Below are positions 46,418 to 57,940 of a stretch of DNA of 64,000 nucleotides, piece after piece; the stretch's first letter is position 1, and every line of letters begins with the position of its first letter. The DNA is from Pelomyxa schiedti (taxonomy: Eukaryota > Evosea > Pelobiontida > Pelomyxidae). Location of the stretch: contig JAHLWZ010000845.1 in assembly GCA_020536535.1 (NCBI GenBank), positions 16,137 through 80,136 of the forward strand, written 5' to 3'. The position numbers were made by a program, and so were the translations under genes. The notes under the pieces were generated by a model. It did no database searches. It saw nothing but the letters and a program-made list of their open reading frames with translations, and was not told the origin of the DNA.

Positions 46418-47645
46418 TCACAACAGAGACTTTAAGTATTGGGTGATTTCCTCTCTGTTGTTCCTTTCAGATACTGCCAGTCCAAAGAGTAAGTCTTTGC
46501 GTTCATTAAGACCAACATCCTCAACCAGCCACTTTACTATGGGGAAATGACCAGAACAAATAGCAGAATTGAGGCATATGCCACCCATCGATCTGGCATC
46601 AGCGGGTGTAAGTTGTAGTGTTGTGTATAGCCACATGGCGTGCTCTATGTTTCCGTCTGAGCATGCTTTCCGCAGAAGTATGTTATCATGTTTGACAAAA
46701 TCCTTTCTTCCCAGGCTAAAGGTATTGATTAACCACACAGCAATTTGCCGGTTTGGGTTGGGTGTATTCAACACAGCGCCTAGAATATTAGAGCTTTTAA
46801 TAAGCGGAGCAGATATGTATTCCTGCAAACTATTGTACACTTTCTGAGCAGTTGTTAAATCATTCGAGGAAGTGCAGGTATGCAGAAAAGCATTCAGACT
46901 TGCTATTGTGAAATTGCTATTTCCAGAACCATTCCTTAGACACCACTTAACAAGGTCTGGATTCCCAGTGAGGGCAGCCTGCTCAATTATCTTTGATTTC
47001 ATCAGTATGAGTGTTTTTCCTTCCTATCTATTTTTACTGTTTCTAGCTATTATTGGAACCATAATACTTTACACCTGTGGTGCATATTCCAACAACATAA
47101 CAGGGAAAGTGACCATCAAGTTCTCTGAGCCGAATAACAGCACAGGACTGAGAATTTAAATTCAGCAATTGTGACACCCTGATGAGCACAAGGGACCGTA
47201 TCACCCACCCACAATTTGATCCAGGCTTCGACCCAAGCCTGGTGCCGTACTTCAATTCCCAATCACGGAGTATACTGAGAGCGCACACCGGTGTGCCGAG
47301 ACTCAGGGCAGTCGAAAGTATCCCCTCAACCGTCTCAGTCTCAATCTCACTGGCACTTTTTGGCACAGATCCCATCGCTTTGGCACCCCGAACTCTAGAG
47401 AATCCCACGGGTCTCCGAATGTCCTCAGAAAATGATGATGACTCGGGGATCGATGAGGCAGCGAGGAAAGTGGCGCGGCGTGCGCACTTGGCACCCAGCA
47501 TTATGGGAGCGGCATCGCCGAGCGTCAGGCAGTCGGCCACGGACACCAACCGGGGAACCACGTGCACAAACAACACCCAGCATCTCGCAACTTCCTCTTC
47601 AACAAGAGTAGATCTCCTGTTTACAAGTGCGTTGGCGTCGGCCAT
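46418..47645 (-). CDS. Helical-repeat (ankyrin-like) family protein, member 1
   Basis: The C-terminal exon encodes degenerate ankyrin-like repeats: IIEQAALTGNPDLVKWCLRN, LRKACSDGNIEHAMWLYTTL, and LNSAICSGHFPIVKWLVEDV. It probably continues from an upstream exon starting ATG 47645 (MADANALVNRRSTLVEEEVA). A donor GTAAAG after GICTTG joins in phase to IIEQAALTG. The style (W-L/C at repeat ends, hydrophobic and short) matches the gene at 52329. The upstream part is ambiguous because the + strand is also open there (47007-47733). The + reading would end exactly on the next gene's start codon, which makes it less likely. If the upstream exon is not used, the protein starts at ATG 47002. Confidence 0.55.
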
Positions 47646-47732
47646 CTCCCCACGAATCGTCGAGAGACCCTTCGGCGATTGTCTTCAAGGAAAAATCTTG
47701 ACAACCCAAAAAACCAAAAAACGACCAGTTTG

Positions 47733-50700
47733 ATGGGGATCAAACCGCCAACGCACGAGATTCTGTTGGTCTTCGTGCTGTGGTGTTACTGCGTGAGTGG
47801 AGTTGCAGCTGCCGACTCCAGACAACTGGAGGTTGATTGCTTGTGCGAGCTGAAGAATTTGGGCGTGGCTTCATGGAACACTGTGGATCCATGCGGCTTT
47901 TCTACGCCGTGCCAAGTGGCCCTTGACGGCATTGTGTGTTGGCCCGACGGTCACCTTCAGGGCCTGTTCGTATAATCCTTTCACTTTGTTTGTTTTGTGG
48001 GGGTGGCAACTGAGGGAAAAAAAAATTGTGTGCCAAGTTTGATTGATATCACAAAAAGGGAATTGTGGAGTGAGCCAATGGAGGGATCCTTGCCATCATG
48101 CATATCGGCTTTTGGGAATATAACCTCACTGTTTGTTACTGAAATTAGCATTGAAAGTCTCACTCATCTTTATTCTAGGATAATTGCTGGCAGTGATCTT
48201 TCTGGAACGCTTCCCGCTGCACTGTGGAATCTCACCACTCTGGAATTGCTGTGTGCCCACTTTGATTTCTTTTTTTTTTTTCCCCAGAACTTATTCTCTC
48301 TAGTTACCTAAACAACAACTTATTGGAGGGTACAATTCCCCCACAACTATCAAACCTTCTGAACCTGCAACAACTGTACCATCAACTAAAGAGTTGACTT
48401 CCTTACACATGCTCCCTAGACATCTCTATGAGAATTTTTTCGAAGGTCCTATTCTTGACTACCTTGATTATACTTCCAGACTTCAGGAAATGTACGTAGA
48501 TGTACCCTATTTGAAAACCGGGTCAAAATTGCGTAGTTCTTTGTGCGGCAATGAATTTAATGGAACCATACCAAATCTATCAAGTTTCGGGCGTCTCACT
48601 CTATTGTATGCAGCCAAAAATATTGTCCTACTGAACAGAGTACTTCAGGGATCTGCGTGCAAATGAATTTTCTGGCTCGATCCCGTCTTGGTTGGCAGAT
48701 GCAACGATCCTTTCAATTTTGTACACATCCTTAAAAGCCAGTGGTTTCTAAATCCGTCATAGACACTTAGATGGCAATTATTTCACAGGGTCAATACCTT
48801 CCTGGATTCTCGATCTTAGCTCTTTGACTCAACTGTACTTCATCGAGAATTATTAATTTCTTACAACTATCTAGTTACCTCAACACGAATTCTTTTGATG
48901 GACAATTTCCTGATGTAACGATCCTCAATTCACCTTTAGAAATCTTGTAAGGTAAACGCACACCTCCCTAGCTTTCACCTTGTGAAAAGAACCGCGGACT
49001 CTAATCAACTGACTGGTACGATTCCTTCCTCTATCTCGAACCTGGCACTTCTGCAGATATTGTAGTGGGAATTCTTCTTTCCAACTGGCTCAGTTCACAA
49101 CAGGTCTCTTTCATATAACGATATTTCTGGTTCAATACCGGCATCAATAATGGCCCTGACTAGCCTCACAACACTGTAAAACAGAGCTCCGTTTTTACGG
49201 TTAATTTTGACAAGAGATCTGGAAAAAAACGAGATCACTGGGAATCTACCCGATCTGTCTGCTCTTACAAAGCTTATAACATTGTAGATACCTGTAGTTA
49301 TTTTCAACTTTAACGAAAGTGAAGATACCTTGGAGGGAATCATTTTACTGGTGACATTCCTACTTCTTTTTGCTCGCTACAGGCACTGCAGGACCTGTAG
49401 TTTTTACCACAACCTATTTAAATCTTAGAATTTTTAGAAGTTTAGCAGTCAACAATGTGACAGGCCCATTACCAACATGCTTTTCAACATTCCAATATTT
49501 GCACTCTCTGTGAGTGGACCACCTTTCTTTAGTTTCGGCTTTAGTAACAACAATTAAGAGAATTGCAAGGTAACCTTATGTCAGGCTCCATTCCCACTGA
49601 GATTTGCCAACTACCAGCGCTCTATACTATGTTAGTTTCTTTCATATGCTCACTCTCTATTGCATTCTTCTCTTTTCCCCTTTCTAATGGGTATCTTAGA
49701 AATTTGTCAGATAATTTCTTTTCCGGTACTATTCCAAATGAAATAGGAGCTCTTCCCCTTAGCCTTCTGTTACTCACTCTTTGAGTAAATTATTTTCTTA
49801 CATTAATACAGTCACCTAGCCACCAATAATTTTACTGGTTCTCTTCCCGAATCGATTGGAAGTCTCACAAGCCTTTTCCGACTGTAAGAAAGTTCGTGTG
49901 AAATTGTCCTTACAATTTATCAGAACCATAAATGACAATTCGCTCTCTGGTCAATTACCTGATACCTGGAAGAAAGAACAAAATAACTTGATAGAAATGT
50001 AGGTTAGAACTTGAACAAAACATTCAATAACCCCGCAAGCTATGCAGGAGGCAACTTCTTCACTGGAACTTTACCCACATCCATTTCCTTCCTCACCTCT
50101 CTGCAATTCCTTTACCTGGACAATAATGACCTGCAAGGCACAATTCCCTCAGAATATGGTCTTTTGTCAGAGATGCGGGAGCTGTATGAAAAAACGGTCA
50201 ACACTGATTTTCTCAACTTCTTAGGAAATTGTGTCAAAATAATTTTACGGGACCGATACCTCAGGAGATTGGCAATCTTAAGAATCTGAAAATCCTGTAT
50301 CTAAATGCATCACCCCTTTGGATTGATACTTTCCAGGCATCTCCATGATAACCATATAACTGGAACTATACCAGAATCTTTTGGGGAGCTCTTATTGCTT
50401 CAAGACCTGTAATCCATTTTTGAGATATTCAAATCTAAAACTCTTTCCATTTTCAGCTCGTTGTATTTTACAAATATTGGTGGCACAATTCCTCCTTCAT
50501 TGTCCAGTCTTCTATCCTTGGCTATACTGTACTATGTAAATCCATATCTATGATACTTAACTTTCGAAAAGAGATCTAGATGGAACATATGTCTATGGTG
50601 ATACGAGCAAATTTTTAAATCTTCAATTCTGGTTTCCTCTTCTTTAATCTTATCCATGTAGTTCCAAACGCAAAATAGTTACTTCAGTGATACGTGTGTA

Positions 50701-51506
50701 GATTGTAGTGCAGTTCCTGCAAATTGCCATTGTGTAGATAGTGAGCCAAAATCCCCCGCAGTCTGTTCTTGTGTGAGTTCCGGATCATGCTACATAGATA
50801 CAGTTTGCTATGGACCTGGCATTCCTCCACCTTCTCGCGATTGTACAAGAGGATGTTTCCCTGGTTCTAATGCGTTTCTTTGGTCTGACGTATGCGACAG
50901 TGTGAAGCCAGGTCAGTTTTGAATCTTCTTTCTTCAGTTATACCAACAGTAACTCAGATGAACCGAAAGTTACGTTTGGCATTCAACTAGCCTATTCTGG
51001 TTCAGTCTTCCTGTAGAAAAGTAATACTGACATTCCCTTATCAACAGAGTGCAAAACAACTCTGCCGCCTACATTTGGAACTCAGTTTTCCCAAGATATC
51101 GCTGTTGCTCTAGGAATTAGCTCAGACCACGTTTACGTGAACTCCATTACCTTACGGCTAGATTCTTCTTGCAACTTGGATAGGAGGGATATCACCCTGA
51201 TACTGACAGAAGTGCAAGTGAACTATACTATCATATGCGAGGATTTCTCCACAGAGGAAATCATTCAATTAATGGAGACCCAGGTTGAAGACGAAAACAG
51301 CCTGCTCTACCAAGGAAATGTGTGTTTAGGTTACAAACAGACATTCGAAATAACCATACCCGCAGGTAACACAGGACATTGATTCCGATTCTCTGTTGAT
51401 AGTGGAGGTAGTGGAAGGATCATCCACAAGCTCCACATCCAGTACAGTAGCACCAAGCTTTGGTTTACTGTTGTCTCTGGTGATGTTTTTGTATTTTGTT
51501 TGGTGA
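47733..51506 (+). CDS. Secreted/surface leucine-rich-repeat protein, plant-receptor-like repeats
   Basis: The signal peptide (ILLVFVLWCYCVSGVAAADS) is followed by an N-terminal LRR cap with paired cysteines (DCLCELKNLG, DPCGFSTPC). About 20 repeats follow, of the type N-x-L-x-G-x-IP-x-x-L-x-x-L-x-x-L. Examples are SGTLPAALWNLTTLELL, TGTIPSSISNLALLQIL, TGDIPTSFCSLQALQDL, FTGSLPESIGSLTSLFRL and ITGTIPESFGELLLLQDL. Nearly every repeat is one exon, ending at the L-x-x-L position. A Cys-rich region (near 50700-50910) and a beta-type domain follow. The C-terminus is S/T-rich and then hydrophobic (FGLLLSLVMFLYFVW), either a membrane helix or a GPI signal. No kinase domain. Recognition or adhesion is inferred. 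Confidence 0.85.
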
Positions 51507-51748
51507 CATCCCACAATAACGTTTGCACGAACCCCTTTTTATTCGAGCCTACCTACAATGGGGTTTTTCACCAAATATGGCATATGGAGATCATTGCCTG
51601 TCGTCAAGACAGTTTTAAACTGTTTTCACCCGCAAAGCGTGGTGCTGTCTCCTTCAAATATTCCTTTGACAGGTGACAGTTTTTAAAAATCAACAACAAC
51701 GCGAGAGAGGTGCTTTTTCTTTTCCTGTTATTCCCTTTTACTGTAACA

Positions 51749-52255
51749 ATGCAAAACGATACGACACCTGCAGTAGAGGGAGCGCGATTCGGGCACGTGA
51801 ACATCATAGCCAGGGACTGGCGAGCCCTTGCTGTATTTTACCAACGAGTGTTTGGTTGCACTCAGTCTGGCCCCGAGAGAGACCTGAGTGGAACGTGGCT
51901 GGACAGAGCCACCGGAGTCACTGCTGCAAGGATAAACGGCGTGCACCTGAGGCTGCCAGGCCACGGCGCCAGTGGCCCCACCCTGGAGATATTCCAGTAC
52001 CCCACCTCGACGTCGCCCTCGTCTGCGGAGCCGCTGCCGCCGTGCTGTGGCGTGGACCGGCCTGGGCTGAGGCACATTGCATTTGCCGTTGCGGATGTGA
52101 ATGAGGCCGTGGAGCAGGTTGTTAGGCACGGTGGCTCTCGCTTGGGCGATGTGGTGGATGCTCGCGTCGAAGGCGCTGGCGTGTGCACTTTTGCCTACTG
52201 CCGCGACCCTGAAGGGAACGTCATTGAGCTACAAAAGTGGAACCAGGGGTATTAA
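51749..52255 (+). CDS. VOC-superfamily (glyoxalase/dioxygenase fold) protein
   Basis: Intron-free gene of 168 residues, GC-rich relative to its neighbours. Two beta-alpha-beta-beta-beta modules carry the four metal-ligand positions of the vicinal-oxygen-chelate fold: ARFGHVNIIARDW (His), PTLEIFQYP (Glu), PGLRHIAFAVADVNEA (His) and DPEGNVIELQKWNQ (Glu). YCRDPEGN is the usual C-terminal motif. The substrate cannot be told. The ATG at 51749 is preferred; the open frame upstream has only GTG. The lack of introns and the base composition are compatible with acquisition from bacteria. Confidence 0.82.
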   Translation: MQNDTTPAVEGARFGHVNIIARDWRALAVFYQRVFGCTQSGPERDLSGTWLDRATGVTAARINGVHLRLPGHGASGPTLEIFQYPTSTSPSSAEPLPPCCGVDRPGLRHIAFAVADVNEAVEQVVRHGGSRLGDVVDARVEGAGVCTFAYCRDPEGNVIELQKWNQGY

Positions 52256-52328
52256 GAGTTACTTGGCAACCAAAAAAAAAAAACCAAGGCACATGTGCCA
52301 TTTTCTTTTGATAAACCACTATTGAGGC

Positions 52329-54482
52329 TTAGAATCGTTGTGCCAGCCACCCTGTAATTTCATCTGGGAATGAGCTGGAGCCCTCAGCGGCCACCGTGTC
52401 GTTGTAGAAGTCCCGAATTTCCTGCATTGTCACCTCAAAATTTCTCATTGCGAATGCAGCATGCTCTGGCGTCTTGATAAAAACTCCCATGAGCCGCTTT
52501 TTTACTATCTGAGGATCATTCAGAGAAGGGAACTTCCTCAGCAGCATCTTGACGAGAGGGAGGTCCACGCCATAGCGGCCATCAAGTTGGCACCACTTCG
52601 CCAGCATGTCTACGATCTTTGTTGTGTGAGTGTAAAAATTTGGGATTGTATGTATACCTCAGCGGCCTCAATGTTAAAAGAGTCAATGAGCCACTCAGCA
52701 CATCTTGAGTGTCTGTAGTAAAGCATTTGATACAACAAGTAATTGCAATCCCACTTTATGTGCTGTGGCTGAAGATGGAACTGTGTAACTAAAAATTTGA
52801 CGACCTTGCTTGAGCAATAGCATGAACAACTGTACGCATTGGAGTTCAAACACTGGGCAACCTCATCACTGGAAAAGGAAAACATGGATAGAAACTGTGT
52901 GACGTGTACAAGATGACTGGCTAATCCAAGAACCCTCCAAATAAGTTCCCGAGGAAGTAATTTTGTAAAACCGGGAAAGGTATTCAATAGGAGCATAATA
53001 CATTCGGGCCCATGGGCCCAGTAAGGCTTGCTTCCTGACCTGATTGCTGTCTCAAATGCACACTGTTCAATGCTTGACATTGATACATGTGCCAGAAACC
53101 ACCTGATGGTGCTTAGGTCTCCGGTACATTCTGAGAGCATTTTATCCAGAGTGGACGCAGGTGCGCCTGGGGTGGAGTTCAGAATGTCCATAGCGTGGTG
53201 AGCTCTTTCTAGATAATCAACAACTCCAATGTTACTAGAACAGAGCGCAGTTTGAATAGCCTGCTGAAGGTCAGAGGGTGAAAGAGAGCCAACCTTACTC
53301 GACAGCCACTCAACGAGAAGCGCATTACTTTCGGTCTTGTTTTTACACGCAGAAACGAACGTCAATGGTGTAGGCAGGATAGACTTTTCAGTAACAATCC
53401 ACTTCACAGTATCCAGGTCTGCGTAATTTTCGCAACACTGGTTCAATAGTTCCTCTGTCATCTCCACAGAAAACGTGGTGAGACACCATTTGGAAATATC
53501 TCCGTGCTCTATGCCAGGCAAGGTTGACGCTCGGAACGGAACCTCAAATCTTTCCTTTGCCCATTTACATAACTCAAGATTGCTCTTCCTGGTTACTAGA
53601 ATGGATCGAAACAGTGCCTGAGTTCTGTACCAATCCCCATCATTTGAAAACCCATCTAGCATCCCTTTAATAATAGAGGGATTTTTGCCAGAGGCACAAG
53701 CTTCAAGGGGATCATAAGAAGGAGTCTCCTCGCCATTAACATACTTCCACATATCAAATGTATCCAGAATCCACCTCGCGGTCCCATAATCCCCAGAGCA
53801 CAGTAGCGAGTAAAGCGGATAAAGAAGCCGCCACTGCTCGTTCAACCCGAACTCCCCAATGGTCCACTTGATAGTCTCCAGCATGTTGGCCTCACAGCCC
53901 TCGTCCAGCACCGAATTGTAGGCGCACCGCGACCTTATGTCCTCCCTCAGCCCGCGGTCCTCGGGGCTCCCGGCCTCGGGCCACCGCACCCCGCCCACTT
54001 CCCCTCCCCTTACGAAATTCTCCAGCAGCTCGACGCAGCCGCCGCGGTAGAGCCCGTAGAGGACCCTCATGCACTCCTTGCGGCGGTCCCGCTGTTCCTT
54101 GTGCCGGGTGATCCACAGGAGGCAGCGGGCCCCACCGCGGCCGGGCCGGGCGGCGGCCGCGGCGCACGACATCAGGGTGTTGGCGGAGAAGAGCCAGTCG
54201 CGGCGGACCTTGCCCCACACCAGCGCCACCAGCGGGAAAAAGGCCTCAGCGGCCCGGAACAGCCTGGTCGCCTGCTTGCCCCAGTAGTGACCGGGATTGA
54301 GATAATCCCGCGAGACCACGTGGTCCCAGACCAGCTTGGACACCCACAGCGCGTGCCGTTTGGCTTCTTCCCTGCTTGGATCCGTTGCCGTTTGTTTGTT
54401 GATGTTTTTGTTTTTGTGTTTGTTTTGACAAAAAGAAAAACTCAAGACTCTGTTCGGAGAAAGCAAAAAACTTGTTGAGTTT
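52329..54482 (-). CDS. Helical-repeat (ankyrin-like) family protein, member 2
   Basis: Two exons: a 600-residue first exon and, after a 47-nt intron, a last exon starting IVDMLAKWCQLDGRYGVDLP and ending ITGWLAQRF. Repeats of about 35-40 residues end in W-L or C-K-W: LLYPLYSLLCSGDYGTARWI, NYADLDTVKWIVTEK, CTGDLSTIRWFLAHV and RHSRCAEWLIDSF. The N-terminal part (KRHALWVSKLVWDHVV, FPLVALVWGKVRRDW) may be an F-box-like helical start. There is no in-frame ATG upstream of the conserved N-terminus. The frame is open back to an acceptor-like TTCTTAG, and an ACG sits at 54391 where MATDPSREE would be expected. The start is thus unresolved. The 5' end is very GC-rich. Confidence 0.65.
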
Positions 54483-54541
54483 CTAAGAAATGAAAACAAT
54501 TGTTATGATTTGGCCTTGTGTGTTGCTTTGGGAAGGGCTTT

Positions 54542-55979
54542 TTAGCAAGAGAAGCAAGTCTTCTTGAAGTATTCAGACTCGGAACCAGCCAAGACACGAG
54601 ATACGGATGTGTTTGGAGGAAGAGCGGCCATCTTCACATACTCCTGAGCGAACCTCAGAGCACGAGACTTCTCACCAGCACTGCTGTTCTTTCCCACCCA
54701 GGCAAAGACTCCCTTGCCGCTGTCAATGATGAACACATCATTTTGGTCCAGCATAGAGAAGCTCAGTGCGCCGGTGGCCTCCTTGTGAACTTGAAGTACA
54801 CCACTGGCATCGGTGATACGGAACAGAGCCTTCTGGCGGGACCTGAGGGCATCATCATCGCCTCCCTCGACGGCAGATTTGTAGGGCCCAGACCCGAGAT
54901 GGGTTCTCCACTCAGCGGGGTAGATTGTGTCGGGCTCATCTGGGTTAAATATTAGAATTTCTGGTGGGAAGGGTAAAGGGGTTACCGAATACTTCAACTG
55001 TGGGCCTGCCATCTCGCTCTCCATCAATGCATCGGCATACAGAGCCGGCCTTGGCACGCTCTGCAGGGCCACTTGCCTGCAAAATTGTTAATAGAGTATT
55101 AATGGGAATGGGGTGTTACCTTGCCATTGAACTGGATAAGTTTCATTCCCAAGTCAAGGATGAAGACATCACCACTGTTAACGCTGCTGGCCTGGAGTGG
55201 TACTTCGAAAAAGCGTACTGCGTTCATCCTGCCCTTAATGTGGATGAGGCGTGGCTTCCAAGCAACTGCAGTGACATGAGAAAAGCCTGTCTGTGTGCCT
55301 CCCTACATAGAGTGATTAGGAGATAAATTGTTAAAGGAAAATCAACTTCAAGGTAGCGGATGCCATTAGGGAAGTAGCTCAAGAACAGATCAGACTCGTT
55401 CCCTTCCACCTCTCGGTACTCAATTGGCTTTCCTCCCAACTGTCAATAATTAAGATCAAGAGGAAAAACCTCAGAAAAAAAAATTACATGGTCATCAAGT
55501 TCTACAGTCTTGTAGGCAGCAGTACCAGCCTCATCCATAGAGGTATCCTTTCCAAGCCAGAAATGAGCGTCCCATGCCAGTGTCGTGGGGGAATCCTTAT
55601 ACGTGTGGAGGACGATGTACGAATCTCCAGAGTAAAACAACCCTAAACGCTCGATAAGACGCCGCCATTCATTCTGCCTTCCCCAACATACCGTGGAATT
55701 TTGGTTCCAGGCCCACTACACGGAATTGCTCAATGCGCCAAATCTCGATTCCGCTACGCGCAAGTCAGATTAATGTGGAAACAATAACAGGTTTACTTCC
55801 AAACAACGGGAAAGAAAAAGACAAAAGAAAAAAACAAAAAAAAAAAAAACACGCAACGGTACTCGGCCGGCCATTTTCCAGCTTGCCTCGCAATGTGCGG
55901 CCGCCTGCCTCACTTGGTGCTCGAGTTCGGACCCCAAGTTGGCGATGTTGGACTCTGCGAACGCTGCCTGCCTTGCCAT
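54542..55979 (-). CDS. Severin/fragmin-type actin-severing gelsolin-family protein
   Basis: Three-domain gelsolin-family protein of about 390 residues, the size of amoebozoan severin. It starts [20 protein letters not shown], then CEASWK and [19 protein letters not shown]. Domain 1 reads [39 protein letters not shown] and TVELDDH; then come [20 protein letters not shown] and [20 protein letters not shown]. Domain 3 is [37 protein letters not shown] and [14 protein letters not shown]. The [15 protein letters not shown] block binds calcium and actin in severin. Calcium-dependent cutting and capping of actin filaments is expected. About six short introns. Confidence 0.92.
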
Positions 55980-56106
55980 TTTATTTTGTTTTGTCTCGTG
56001 CCTGTTGCTTGGTTTGTTTGTTTTGTTTGTTTTTTAAAACTTTTTCTGCTGTGGCTTTTGAGCGCCCAAAAGCAAGAAATTTTGCAGTTTGAAAGGTCAC
56101 AGGATT

Positions 56107-57585
56107 TTAAAATCGGTTGTTCGCGTAAAGTCTTTCTCTCACAACGGTTCGCGTCTGCAGATTTTTGTTGAGAGCCGTGCTAGCCAAACGTTCAGCCAAG
56201 TCATTGCCATCAGTCGTTGATGAAGGAAGCACTCTTGTTGTGAAAGAGGCCGGAGGTGAGGATACACTGAGAGGGGCAGGTAGAGGGGTGCCCCAGGCCC
56301 ACTCTATTATCAGTTGTATCACAGCCAGAGGTAGCATGTGCAGAGGGCACTCTTCACTGTTTTTCCAGCCAACCAAAAGCGGCTTGATTTCAACCCAGCG
56401 TGGTAGCAGCCGCAGCACTTTCCACACACAGCGGTTGCCTTTGTCACCCAGGTACAGGACTCTTTTGTTCTCGTCGTAGGCTAGGCCGGTCTTGGGTTGG
56501 TATGAGAATGTAGGTGGAAGATTGGAACACCGGTTGCCTTTGCCACCAACTACAGTGACAACGTGACCTGGAATATCAGTTAGTTTTTTTTGTCTGGAGT
56601 TGTAACATAGGGAGAAACATACCATCGGGGTACAGCATTCTGAGTTTCCTGTTTTGACATTCAGAGAAATAAATAATTCCGTTTGGGGCGGTGACAATTC
56701 CATAGGGCCATTTTAGCTGCGCCGAACAACCTTCTCCATCCAGGTCCCCTACTGTACCTCCAGCAACAACTTCCACTTCAGACACTAAAGTTTGGTAAAA
56801 AGGAAACACAGAAAAGAAAATTGAGGGCACCGGCATCTCCTTTGATATGAATTCTTTTGATGGCATTTGCTTCTGAATCGGCAATATAGCACGAGCCATC
56901 CTCACCGAAAGCAATGCAGGCTGGTCTTTTGAAATCTGAACTTATTGTAGTCTCAATACCTGAGAGAAAAAGTAAGTATACTGTAGTAAGGAAGATACCA
57001 CTTACACTCTGGAGTGACTCTTATCAGTGATTGGGTTTTTTGGGAGGTAACAAATAAATTCCCACTTGCATCAAGAGCAAAGCCAATCAAACTATGCAGT
57101 TCTGGGGTCGTGAAAAGGGTTCTCACTAATGGTATTTTAGAAGAGGAAAATCAACAAAAAAAACCAAAAAGAACCTTCGGTGGTGGACAAAGAACGCACA
57201 TTATAAGTATCACTTGGAGAAACTCGATCTAGTACGATTATGACATCATTCATTTTATCCACAGCTAGAAGTTCGGGGTGTTGAAAGGCAGCTTCTGCAA
57301 GGGGTCCATCCTGAGGAACAGTTGCCTGTGGATTCCCTATTTCAATACTGCTTCCATCTTTTTGTTTTGCGTGATTAAAAGTTGTCATCCATTTCCAATA
57401 GCAAAAGGTGTTGCGATTGAGTGCCAAGTTTAATTTTGCGTGATACAACCTTCAATAGAAATTCTAAAAACAACTTTGCGGCTTGGGTAGGGGGCGTATA
57501 GAAATCCGTGATGACAAACAACGCGGTAGGCTGGGAAATCATCCTCAAGCAACGACTTGAACTGGGTCACACTCCAAATGGACAT
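56107..57585 (-). CDS. NHL-repeat beta-propeller protein
   Basis: Starts at ATG 57585 (MSIWSVTQFKSLLEDDFPAY). Successive NHL-type repeats follow: EAAFQHPELLAVDKMNDVII, RPACIAFGEDGSCYIADSEA then NAIKRI, LKWPYGIVTAPNGIIYFSEC then QNRKLRMLYPDGM, and YQPKTGLAYDENKRVLYLGD then KGNRCVWKVL. The C-terminus has CPLHMLPLAVIQLIIEWAW, a helical segment, then an S/T/P-rich tail. NHL propellers are usually protein- or RNA-binding platforms. No RING, B-box or other partner domain is visible. Five or six exons. Confidence 0.75.
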
Positions 57586-57940
57586 CCTTTAAATACTATA
57601 CAAAATGATACAACTGACACAACGGGACTCAAATCGTTCTTTCTGGCGATCTCTAAGGACCAAATTGGGAACAGTCAAATCAATTTCTAAGCCCGGGACT
57701 CTTGAACGCTGGGCACCTGAGGTCGGTAATTGAGGGTCAAAGTGGGAACCTTAGCTGAGACTCTGGATTTTGGAAAAAAGATGAGAACGTCCTTGCTCTG
57801 GAATTCATCATTTCAAACATGAAAAGGAATTTGTGTTGTTGCACAGAACACAGACAAACAAACTGTGCACATCATGTGGACAGTTCCTTTCTTCAAACAA
57901 ATTTGTTTCAGTTGGGTTTTTTGAACAACGAAGGGTCTGT
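57586..57940. other. Intergenic, nothing recognised
   Basis: About 355 nt between two minus-strand genes. No coding or repeat structure that I can support. Confidence 0.5.

Noticed and set aside
47007-47733. + strand gene starting MSVFPSYLFLLFLAIIG and spliced by a 46-nt intron into a 180-residue S/T-rich frame
   Set aside because: It is phase-consistent, but its stop overlaps the LRR start codon by one base, leaving no room for a UTR. The minus-strand helical-repeat gene explains the region better. Kept as an alternative in the findings.
53892-54287. Short GC-rich ORFs on both strands near the 5' end of the second helical-repeat gene
   Set aside because: Overlap the supported frame, with skewed P/R/G composition and no continuation.
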